Positions 56,252 through 64,000 of a stretch of DNA of 64,000 nt are shown here, one piece after another. Within the stretch, counting starts at the first letter, position 1; each line of letters starts with the position of its first letter. The notes under the pieces were generated by a model. That model worked only from the letters and a program-made list of their open reading frames with translations. It was not told where the DNA came from and made no database searches. The translations under genes were made by a program, and so were the position numbers. The stretch comes from Exophiala sp. HKRS030. Lineage: Eukaryota > Ascomycota > Eurotiomycetes > Chaetothyriales > Herpotrichiellaceae. Where the stretch lies: the NCBI GenBank assembly GCA_023897205.1, contig JAHWDD010000010.1, positions 1,736,001 through 1,800,000 on the forward strand, read 5' to 3'.

Positions 56252-58029
56252 ATGGCAGAAGTCGTTGGCGTCGCTTTAGGCGTAGCATCTCTTGTTTTCA
56301 CGGCCGTCGAGAGCTATCACGCGACAGCTGGCTTCTTTAGTGCCTTGAAACACCACCCTAGGAAGCTTAGAGAAGCACTTCAGACACTCCAAATGCAAGA
56401 ACTCTGCTTTCGTAAAGCAAATGAGCGATTGCTGAGTTATATCGTTGACATCGCCGAGGCACGAGAAATGCTACGCGATCCCAATCATCCAACATGGCAT
56501 CGCAAGGAAATCGCGAGCGAGTATCTGAGCCTTCTGGGGGTGACCACCATGGATTCGAATCGGCCGTCAATCTGATCAGAGACAGACTTGATGTTGTCCG
56601 AGCTGAGTTTCAGATACTCGAGGTGCCTCCGACTGCGCCCGTGGCCGCAATGAAAAAGCAACTCCGATTCGCCTTTGAGCAGACCAAGATTGAAAAAACT
56701 CTCCACGATCTGATGGAAAAGACACAAAGTTTCGTAGCCTTGACCCATCTTGTGACACCTCAGGTGCAGCTCCCTGAAACATCTGTCGGGAGGATCACCT
56801 CTTCTTCTCTGAAACAGGAACTACGCCGCTTTTCAACCGTCAAAGAAACCGCTGAAGACCTCTATCTGGCCCTGTGCTCTGCATGTACGCAACATGACAA
56901 CCACAAAGCTCTCCTAAGTCTCAATCCAACGTGTTCAGCCATGAACCAAACACAATTTACACTTGCTTTCAGCCAACTGAGCATTCAACCGCTCGAAAAG
57001 TCTGAAAACGGTAAACCCTTCTGGCTCACCATCGAGTCGAGTATTACAGGCCGAGTCGAATCCATTGGAGACTGTACACATTCAGTTTCGCGGTTACAGA
57101 CCAGACTGAAACGTTCTGCGACGCACATTGACGACGAGGCAAGCCAGCATGCCCCTCTCAAGACCCCAACCTCTAAATGCGTCCGTTTCCAGACGGAAGG
57201 GCATCATACGCAAGCAGACGGCCGTATCGTATCGGTCAAGACTCAGAACAACGACAACCATATCGTCAATCTCTGTAAGCAGGGGAAAATTTGTCATCAA
57301 CTCACACATTTCATGAGCCTGCCCAGGCCAAATATAACCGCTGTCGGGTTTCTTGAGCTATCCCTAGGGTCGAAGCACTTGATATATCTGCAATCTCAAC
57401 TGTTGAAGGTGTCGCGGATTCAGCATAAGTCAGAGCTTGTCTCTCTAAGAGATTTTCTGCATAAAGAATCGTCTGATGACTCGACGCAAGATCTAGCCAT
57501 CAACCACAAGACCAGTCTAGCAAGACAGCTTGCTCGTGCCGTTCTGCATTTCCACGCCACAGCTTGGTTACAGGATAATTGGAGCAGTCAGGGGATTCTG
57601 GTTGAGAATGGAATGTTCGAAGACAGCTCCAGTGACGCACCGGAGGCTTATGCCGATACCCGGATTGATAGGCTAAAGACGGGCACAATAGCACCCGCAG
57701 CACTACCGACTCCACTAGTCGTCCGCAATCATTTAGTATTCAGTCTGGGGATACTCCTCCTTGAGCTCGCCTATCAGAAACCTCTTGCAGCGCTGACCAC
57801 TGAGTTCGACCGACTCGGAACTTTGCCCCATGATGTTCCTTATCGTACAGCTGATCGATTGTCCAAATGTGTCTCTGCCAAACTCGGCGCGAAATATGCC
57901 GAAGTGGTTCGAAAATGTGTTCACTGTGACTTTGGTCAAGGCTTTGATCTGAAGCAACCTCGCTTGCAGGAAGCATTCTACAGGAGTGCAGTTTGTGAAC
58001 TTGATAAGCTGGCAAGTACCCTCACTTGA
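56252..58029 (+). CDS. HeLo-like / DUF7580-type protein with pseudokinase-like C-terminus, frame interrupted
   Basis: Start ATG at 56252, no introns, about 592 residues once one base is allowed for. The N-terminus, MAEVVGVALGVASLVFTAVE, with a following helical region (LREALQTLQMQELCFRKANE) is typical of fungal HeLo-like or prion-inhibition-type N-terminal domains. The C-terminal half resembles DUF7580: FLELSLGSKHLIYLQSQ, VSLRDFLHKE, LARQLARAVLHFHATAWLQD, NHLVFSLGILLLELAYQKPL, recalling a kinase C-lobe without catalytic motifs. The two halves are in different frames, joined if the G5 run 56536-56540 had one more G, giving LLGGDHHGFESAVNLIRD. HeLo-type domains mediate membrane-disrupting cell death in allorecognition; that role here is inference. 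Confidence 0.78.
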
Positions 58030-60001
58030 ATAGGACGCGAAGGTTACCCATCAGGAGTTGCCCATGAATTCAGATCATATTTCAAGCAGGCAGAACTTGC
58101 TGCGAACAACTTGCAGCTGTGGCCTTCGAGCAATCCCGCAACATTTCTCATGAGCTGGTCGGCGACCGCCGGTCTAACTCTCGAAATCTTGGCCAAACTT
58201 AACACCCTGTCGGGTGCAAATACTGAGTTGTGGGATCTCTTTTCTCTGAAAGCGGTGCAATATTTTCCAATATGGCTCCTACAAGAGAACAAGATGGACG
58301 AGCATATGACGAGAAGCACGAACGGTGCTCGCCGTCCAGCTGCTCTGAAATTTCGGGTCCAGGGATGTCAAGTCTCACTATAGCGTAAGCCGTGCAAGTC
58401 GAAGCGGACGACATCACTGAAGGTGCGAGGCCTTCCCTTAGATCCTTAAAAGAATCTGTGCTTGTGTTTTGGGCGGATCCTTTCTATCCTGCTGACTTTC
58501 TGCTGATAAGAGATGAACGAAATCAAACGGTATGGCTTTTAATGACAGCCACAAGCCATTAGGTATCGCAAAAGTTCGAACCCCTCTTGTGATTAGGTGA
58601 TAAACACAGGCTGCGATATAGTTGCTAGACAACTGGTCGCCATATATCCTGTCCAATGGAATCTACTTGTGATCGAAACTTATATTCACCATGGACAGAG
58701 TGAGATAAGCTGACGCCTGCCATAGGCAGAGCCTGAATGGTGTTTCTGGTACAGCCTTTCATTCCCTAGCGGTCTCCTTTTCAGATCATGATGCTCATTC
58801 CGTCGGAAACTTTTGCAACCATTGAATCCAGAGCTGATGTGTTCTTCCTTGGGATGCCTGGAGGTGTCTCGGGTGAAAAACGAAAATGTGAAAACAACTG
58901 GCATTTGGATTTCATCGTGGTCGAATCATGTAGTCAATGCTACAGGTCCTGGATCAATATAACCCATCATCGTGGAATTATGTGTCGAACTGGGTCAGCG
59001 CACAAGGTGGACGAATCCACCGAAAGGTCTAAAGTTATGTCGCAACGCTAAGTTTGGAGTCCGTATTTCTTACCTAAATTTGACGAACCCGGTATTTGAT
59101 GGCCATATTGCTGATGATGGGTTCTTTGCTCTGAGCACTGTTTGCCGTGTGGTTATGAAGTTCGACTTGAGGAGGGCGAATAACAAGTTGTGGGCTGAGA
59201 CTGCTGAACAAGGGAAGACTGTCGTGCTGTAATTTTTATCTGTGAGTCGACAGCTGGCTTCCTTTGGTGTTGTTGGGCTACCTAACGTTGAACACTGATA
59301 GTCTGACGCCGTTTGCAGAGCAAGTTTTGACAACATAGTCAGCCAATTCGTAACACTTAGTACTCTCCTAGAATTTCGATATCTCACGAAGCTTGACTAT
59401 AGTCCCTAATAGTAGAATACGTCCAAAGCTACCACGGGACTCGGAGGGAAGGGGGAGGGACAAAAGGGAGAGAGGAAGGTAGGGAGGGAAACCAGACTTT
59501 GCCATAATCTTGCTTACTGTTAATGTTCCTCACTATTGTTGTCCGAACTACCGTATTCTTTGGATATACTTCTTGTAAGGCAGTTAGAGCTCGATTATAT
59601 TGCAGTGCTATAATAAGAGGAGAAGCAAATGGCTAGCCTCGGGCTCCAAGTTATATAGTTTTGCCGGGATCTCGCCGAGTCGTATGGCCACAACACTTTT
59701 AGAGTGAAGATCTGACCCTTCAAAAGAGTGACTGCCGCAGAAAATGTAAGTGATAAAACGAATGTGGATAGTGATATGCCTCGTGATAGGCTCCCTTTCA
59801 CCGTCGAGTGACTAGGCAGAGTTGTTGGATAAACCGCTCGTTCCAAGGGCCGAATGTAACTCGGCCATCAGGCGAATATTGGGTTCCATAGAATTCATTC
59901 TTGATGGATACAGCATGTAGAGTACTACGCCAGCCTTTGTGGTCGTAGCAAGGACTTCCAGGTTCCACGTATCCGATGTCTATACTGCTGTGCTATAGCA
60001 C
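58030..60001. other. Gene-poor region, about 2 kb
   Basis: Only short open frames without recognisable features (the best are 58111-58383 and 58972-59232 on the plus strand, both probably noise). A purine-rich tract lies at about 59434-59495. Confidence 0.5.
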
Positions 60002-60847
60002 TTAGACACTTTCGGCGGCCTTGTCTGAATCGTGATTATAGCTGCCATCATCCTTGACATCATTGCTCGACCCTGAGTAGCCCACGGTGTCTAAACCATC
60101 TGAATTGTCGCGTGATATCGCCTTCCAGAGAAAAATCGAGTCAAGCAGAACTTGAGTAATCCAGCCAAACCCGAACGCATAGAAACCGAAAACTCCCTGC
60201 CATGACCAAACTCCAGATTTAGTGGTGTGGATTCCAAGAGCTGAAATATAAATGATTGGTGCCACAGCGCTGAAGAGGCCCACCAGTTTTGGGAAAACTG
60301 GCTTCGGGCTCTGATCGAATAGTACAGCGTACGCAAATGCCAAGTTCTGGGGAACAAAAGTCGGCCATGGCATGAGCAGGGTAAAAAAGAAATAGTCCAC
60401 TAGCGTCTGTGTTTGTAGAGGATCGCGGTCGAGCCGGTATGTGATAAGGGCGAGGACTTCCGCCGGCATGACCCAGGTAAATACACCAGCAGCACCAGAA
60501 GCAAGCTGTATGGCGCTAACTAAATAGGGTAGATTTGGAATTTTTCTCATCTGTGCTGAAATAGACGCTGTGAATGGCAGGTAGAAAGCGGCGGAGACCA
60601 GGATCAAGCCCACTCCCACCTTCGAACGAGTTTCGTTTTCGGTAAAGAAATGAACAAGCTCTTCGGGTGTAGAACTGGCCTTGATGGGCGGAATCTGATT
60701 TGCAGCGACCATAGAGAACAGGAAGACTATGGCTGTTAGGACGCCGGAAATAGGTCCGCATATATATTGAAATGTTTTCAAGCTCATAACTCGGCTACGC
60801 CCAAAGGCATCGAGCCCATTTTCGATTGATCGGAAAATGGAAGTCAT
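60002..60847 (-). CDS. Polytopic membrane protein, unrecognised
   Basis: Single exon. The open frame begins upstream, but the first in-frame ATG is at 60847, giving 281 residues. About seven hydrophobic segments are visible (for example ISGVLTAIVFLFSMVAAN, VGVGLILVSAAFYLPF, LIYISALGIH-like near 190, and the FGFYAFGFGWITQVLLDSIF pair), with a hydrophilic Ser/Asp-rich C-terminal tail after residue 250. I do not recognise the family with confidence. It is divergent from an SDR gene, about 1.1 kb away, and could be co-regulated with the SDR and BVMO through the repeats between them. Confidence 0.75.
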   Translation of the reverse strand: MTSIFRSIENGLDAFGRSRVMSLKTFQYICGPISGVLTAIVFLFSMVAANQIPPIKASSTPEELVHFFTENETRSKVGVGLILVSAAFYLPFTASISAQMRKIPNLPYLVSAIQLASGAAGVFTWVMPAEVLALITYRLDRDPLQTQTLVDYFFFTLLMPWPTFVPQNLAFAYAVLFDQSPKPVFPKLVGLFSAVAPIIYISALGIHTTKSGVWSWQGVFGFYAFGFGWITQVLLDSIFLWKAISRDNSDGLDTVGYSGSSNDVKDDGSYNHDSDKAAESV

Positions 60848-61955
60848 CGTGGCGTAAGGAGCACGATTTGAGATTTCGATCAAAAGATCTAAGCAAAGTT
60901 GTCGTTGAAGCCTAAAGAGCCTAGAATTGTAATACAAAATGTTTCAAGAAGCTACCTGTTCTGATGATTTTGAGTGAAACGAAGCCTCGTGGAGGACATA
61001 ATTTATATAAATCAATCGGACTAAGCATTTCGACTTTTGGGGTGGTATGGGTATCAACCCTAGTTAGGACGATCTAACAAACAGAATTCCCAGGGTATTT
61101 CATCGAATACATCAATTGGCCGATCCCATCGAATCTCAGCGGCCTCCAAATAAGAGGTAGTCGAGGAACAGGTAGACTTAATCGGACTAAGGACACCAGT
61201 ATTGGGGGTTGGAAGGGAATTTATCCTAGAGAGGACGGATTAATAGACCAAGCAAGGTTAAGTATGTTTTGTCAAACATGTTCGACTCGGGCTTCACGAG
61301 GAGCATATGACCTAACTTGGCCGAAGACTTTCGGTTTTAAGGGTTACAGGGGAAGCGATCCAAGTTGAGACAGTTAATGGACAGAGCCGATCCGTCGAAC
61401 TCCGCCAAATTTTGTCGCTTCCCACCTGAAACCCCACGGGGTATTGGAGGAATCCATCCATTGAACCAAGGATATCCGAGTTGCGGATCAGTGGGGTCCT
61501 CCTAGTTCGGACGGATTAATAGACCGAGAGAGGTTAAGTGTATTTCTTCAATATATTAATTGACCCATCGGCCGAATTTCCCCGAATCCTGCTGTCCCCA
61601 ACGGGGCACGAGGAGAAACACCATATAGGCTTTCTGACTCGTACATAATCGCTTAACGGAATGGGATCGGCACTTGAGGGAATGGGTACAACTCCGGGAC
61701 CTTGTGCCCGAGCGTTAGAGCCTGGTGTTCTAAGGGGTACGGCAGACGTGGACTCCCGAGGAGTTAACTGCTCCCCACGTAACTAATGTGTTTCGGCACC
61801 TAATGAGCCTGCTGCAATTTGTATCAGTTAGCTAATCAGCAGATTCAGTGACAGGTTTATTACTTTTTGTCTCTGCTTATCGTCTCCTTTCTCGTTATTT
61901 TCATCATTTCCTCCCAACATTGTTCCCCTACGAGTAGTAATATTACAGCCTTACT
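60848..61955. promoter_or_regulatory. Divergent region with diverged direct repeats
   Basis: Lies between the membrane-protein gene and the SDR gene. It holds two to three copies of a degenerate direct repeat (about 61014-61080, 61180-61260, 61500-61535). No coding frame. Confidence 0.6.
61014..61535. repeat. Diverged direct repeats in the membrane-protein/SDR intergenic region
   Basis: AATCGGACTAAG occurs at 61014 and 61180, followed 34-35 bases later by a CCTAG..AGGACG block. GGACGGATTAATAGACC occurs exactly at 61233-61249 and 61509-61525, each followed by a GAGGTTAAGT-like end. Confidence 0.75.
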
Positions 61956-62882
61956 ATGCATTTATTTACGAGAACCATCCGCACAACCGATGGCCTCCAG
62001 ATAGCTAGGAAAAGAGCTTGCATCTTCTTCAGGGACAATGAAGGTATTAGACGATCGCTCAAACTTCATGTTCGACCCTTCTCAGCAACGTCCTTGCTTT
62101 CGAGTCAGCTCTCCTCAAAGCGGATTATTGTTACAGGCGGTGCCCAGGGCATAGGCGAGAGTATTGTTCGAGCCTATGCCGCCGAAGGAGCAATTATCAC
62201 CTCGATGGATTTGGACGAAAACCTGGGATCTAAAGTTGCTACCGAAGCATCAGCCGCCGGGCCAGGAACTGCTAGTTACATGCCCCTTGATATCAGCTCG
62301 AAGAAAGCAGTTATAGAAAGATTTCGCGATGCTGCCGACCGAATGGGCGGACTAGACGTTATGGTTAATGCGGCAGGGATCTATGAACCTGGATCATCAG
62401 CGGATCCTCCACAGACACTTCTCGAGAAGATCACCAAGATCAATATCTGGGGTACTCTCAACACCAACACTGCGGCATATCAAATTATGAAGGCCAGTGG
62501 GAAAGGCGGTGCCATTATTAACTTTGGGTCCGAGGCTGGCCTAACAGCGGAGGCCGGTAATGCCATCTATGGCATGACTAAAGGTGCTGTCCATACTTGG
62601 ACACGCAGCGTCGCAAGGGAGTGGGGCGCGGATGGGGTACGGGTCAATGCTGTTCTTCCTTATGTTGCCACACGCCTGTACTACGCTTTTCGAGATTCGC
62701 TCTCTCCGGAGGACTTAGAACGCCACAAGAAGGTATTGAAGGAGCAATTTCCTTTAGGGGGGGATGTAGGAGACGCAGCCAAGGACCTGGCGCCCGTAAT
62801 GGTGTTCCTAGCTAGTGATGCTTCACATTGGATGACGGGGCAAATGTTCCCTGTTGATGGAGGTTATATATCAGTTCGGTAG
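61956..62882 (+). CDS. Short-chain dehydrogenase/reductase (classical SDR)
   Basis: Single exon, 308 residues. The core has the NAD(P) motif IIVTGGAQGIGES (about residues 57-69), NAAG in the central sheet, the catalytic Ser in INFGSEAG, YGMTK (YxxxK) and a C-terminal MTGQMFPVDGGY. An acidic residue at the end of the second strand (SMDLDE) suggests NAD(H) preference. The first 50 residues are basic and end RPFSATS, a plausible mitochondrial presequence and cleavage site, unusual for a cytosolic SDR. The C-terminal region is long between helices alpha F and G (LYYAFRDSLSPEDLERHK), so a specific substrate pocket is likely. Followed in the same direction by a BVMO, about 550 bases on. Confidence 0.9.
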   Translation: MHLFTRTIRTTDGLQIARKRACIFFRDNEGIRRSLKLHVRPFSATSLLSSQLSSKRIIVTGGAQGIGESIVRAYAAEGAIITSMDLDENLGSKVATEASAAGPGTASYMPLDISSKKAVIERFRDAADRMGGLDVMVNAAGIYEPGSSADPPQTLLEKITKINIWGTLNTNTAAYQIMKASGKGGAIINFGSEAGLTAEAGNAIYGMTKGAVHTWTRSVAREWGADGVRVNAVLPYVATRLYYAFRDSLSPEDLERHKKVLKEQFPLGGDVGDAAKDLAPVMVFLASDASHWMTGQMFPVDGGYISVR

Positions 62883-63430
62883 ATGCTAGCCATACTGTTG
62901 GAAATATCCCCAAGGAACCAAAGACCAATACGAAAGGCACAAAATCATGAACTCTTAAGATACCCTAACTGGATTCAAATACTGTAATTACATGTAATCG
63001 TCTACGCTCGTAATAAACAAAACTTAAAGTATAAGAGGCCTTAAGGTACTCTCATGCCTTACTTTGTGCAAGAGCGCTGTGAGCGTGAGTAGTAATCACC
63101 CCGGGGCGATTATTGACGTGCTGATATTCTCCTACCAATCTCCTCTCCGCGGTGTTTGAATGATAAATGGTAACGAGTTAAGGTGTCTGAGCCGCTTTGT
63201 AAAACATAGTAAGGTCAGTAATAATAATGTTTAGCCTACCTTACCCGAAGCCTCACATTTCGTAGAAATCATCCGTATAGCCGAACAAAATGGCCGCGAA
63301 TATATAGCCGAATCGTCTTTGTCCGCGCAGGGCTTATTGAAGTTGTTCCTGTTTGGTACTGTTACGATAATATCTAGCAATAACTTCCAAACTTTTTGTC
63401 CCACGAGTGTTACTAGGCCTGTCGCATGTT
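62883..63430. promoter_or_regulatory. Intergenic region SDR/BVMO
   Basis: Contains the near-perfect palindrome at 63094-63111, otherwise nothing recognised. Confidence 0.5.
63094..63111. promoter_or_regulatory. Near-perfect 18-bp palindrome
   Basis: AATCACCCCGGGGCGATT reads almost the same on both strands, with one mismatched pair, about 320 bases before the BVMO start. It could be a binding site for a dimeric Zn2Cys6 factor; unproven. Confidence 0.4.
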
Positions 63431-64000
63431 ATGATGTCGGAACATCGCTATGATGCGCTCATTATTGGCGCGGGGTTTGGTGGCATCTATCAGCTCTATT
63501 CTTTCCTTCAACTACACCTAACAGCCAAGGTCATTGACATTGCCGGAGATGTCGGCGGCACATGGTACTGGAATCGCTACCCCGGTGCAATGAGTGACAC
63601 AGAAAGTTATGTCTATCGATATTCGTGGGACCTTGAGGACTTACGAGAATCACCATGGACTCACCACTATATTCGACAACCACAAATTTTGAAATATCTT
63701 GAACATGTTGTGGAGAAACATCATCTTCGACAGCATATGCAGTTTAATACAGAAATGGTGGCGGCTGACTGGGATGAGAATACTGGACTATGGAGAGTCC
63801 AGGTGAAGAGTGGCGATGTTTTCATCGTTCGCTATTTGGTCACTGCACTTGGGCTCCTTTCAAGACAAAATTATCCCGATATAGCTGGAATCAACGACTT
63901 CAAGGGCGAAAAATACCACACGGCTTTGTGGCCCGAGGGCGCCAGCGTGGAAAACAAGCGAGTTGGAGTTATTGGTTGTGGATCGACTGGAGTTCAAGTC
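63431..64000 (+). CDS. Baeyer-Villiger monooxygenase, N-terminal part, cut by window edge
   Basis: ATG at 63431; the frame is open for 190 codons to the edge. It is a class B flavoprotein oxygenase that inserts oxygen into ketones, using FAD and NADPH. Visible are the FAD Rossmann GAGFGG (residues 13-18), the GGTWYWNRYPGAMSD segment shared by cyclohexanone-monooxygenase-type enzymes, the BVMO fingerprint FKGEKYHTALWP, and the beginning of the second Rossmann motif, VIGCGSTGVQV, at the edge. No intron is seen in this part. It lies downstream of an SDR in the same orientation, which fits oxidation of an alcohol to a ketone and then to an ester or lactone. Confidence 0.92.
   Translation, partial: MMSEHRYDALIIGAGFGGIYQLYSFLQLHLTAKVIDIAGDVGGTWYWNRYPGAMSDTESYVYRYSWDLEDLRESPWTHHYIRQPQILKYLEHVVEKHHLRQHMQFNTEMVAADWDENTGLWRVQVKSGDVFIVRYLVTALGLLSRQNYPDIAGINDFKGEKYHTALWPEGASVENKRVGVIGCGSTGVQV

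Noticed and set aside
58111..59232. Short plus-strand frames in the 2-kb gap
   Set aside because: No motifs, no splice partners and no recognisable family.
59245..59275. Sequence resembling part of the HeLo-like gene near 56325
   Set aside because: Only about 14 matching bases; expected by chance in a window of this size.

Overview
The window is a piece of nuclear genome from a filamentous ascomycete (Pezizomycotina). The evidence is compact genes on both strands, spliceosomal introns mostly of 45-90 nt with GTRNGT donors and CTRAY-like branch points, and fungus-restricted families (HET, Zn2Cys6, CAP10/GT90, DUF1770, HeLo-like/DUF7580, AcuF-like C2H2). A Eurotiomycete (perhaps Chaetothyriales) is my guess; the sequence alone does not settle it. 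I see no CRISPR array, no rRNA or tRNA gene and no intact transposon.

Layout: (1) 1-4.7 kb: two 25S rRNA base methyltransferases, BMT2 (cut by the left edge) and BMT5, head to head, then a KHDC4-like double-KH RNA-binding protein. (2) 5.4-12.5 kb: a nitrogen-metabolism-looking trio of GABA transaminase, a divergent Zn2Cys6 regulator and a convergent DAL5-type MFS permease. (3) 13.5-26.3 kb: gene-poor accessory stretch with a secreted serine beta-lactamase-fold hydrolase carrying an internal duplication, a HET-domain protein, a secreted CHRD protein, a membrane-anchored CAP10 glycosyltransferase and a class A FAD monooxygenase. (4) 27-49 kb: housekeeping block: MTC5/WDR59, a C2H2 regulator, UBC13, a Cys-rich protein, RPL24, a DUF1770 protein, adenosine kinase, an Est1/SMG7-like protein and mitochondrial uL5 (MRPL7). 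(5) 49.5-58 kb: LovD/EstB-like esterase, a multi-zinc-finger AcuF-like protein with a broken C-terminus, and a HeLo-like/DUF7580 pseudokinase facing it. (6) 60-64 kb: a membrane protein, an SDR dehydrogenase and the start of a Baeyer-Villiger monooxygenase, with diverged direct repeats in the promoter region. The SDR and BVMO could act in sequence (alcohol to ketone to ester or lactone).

The most striking cross-cutting observation is that six otherwise well-formed genes (HET, RPL24, adenosine kinase, LovD-like esterase, AcuF-like C2H2 protein, HeLo-like protein) are each broken by one or two single-base shortfalls, nearly all in short C or G runs. In four of them the phases of the neighbouring introns independently require the missing base. 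This points to a systematic sequence or assembly artefact, or else to an unusual mutational pattern, and it matters for anyone annotating this contig.
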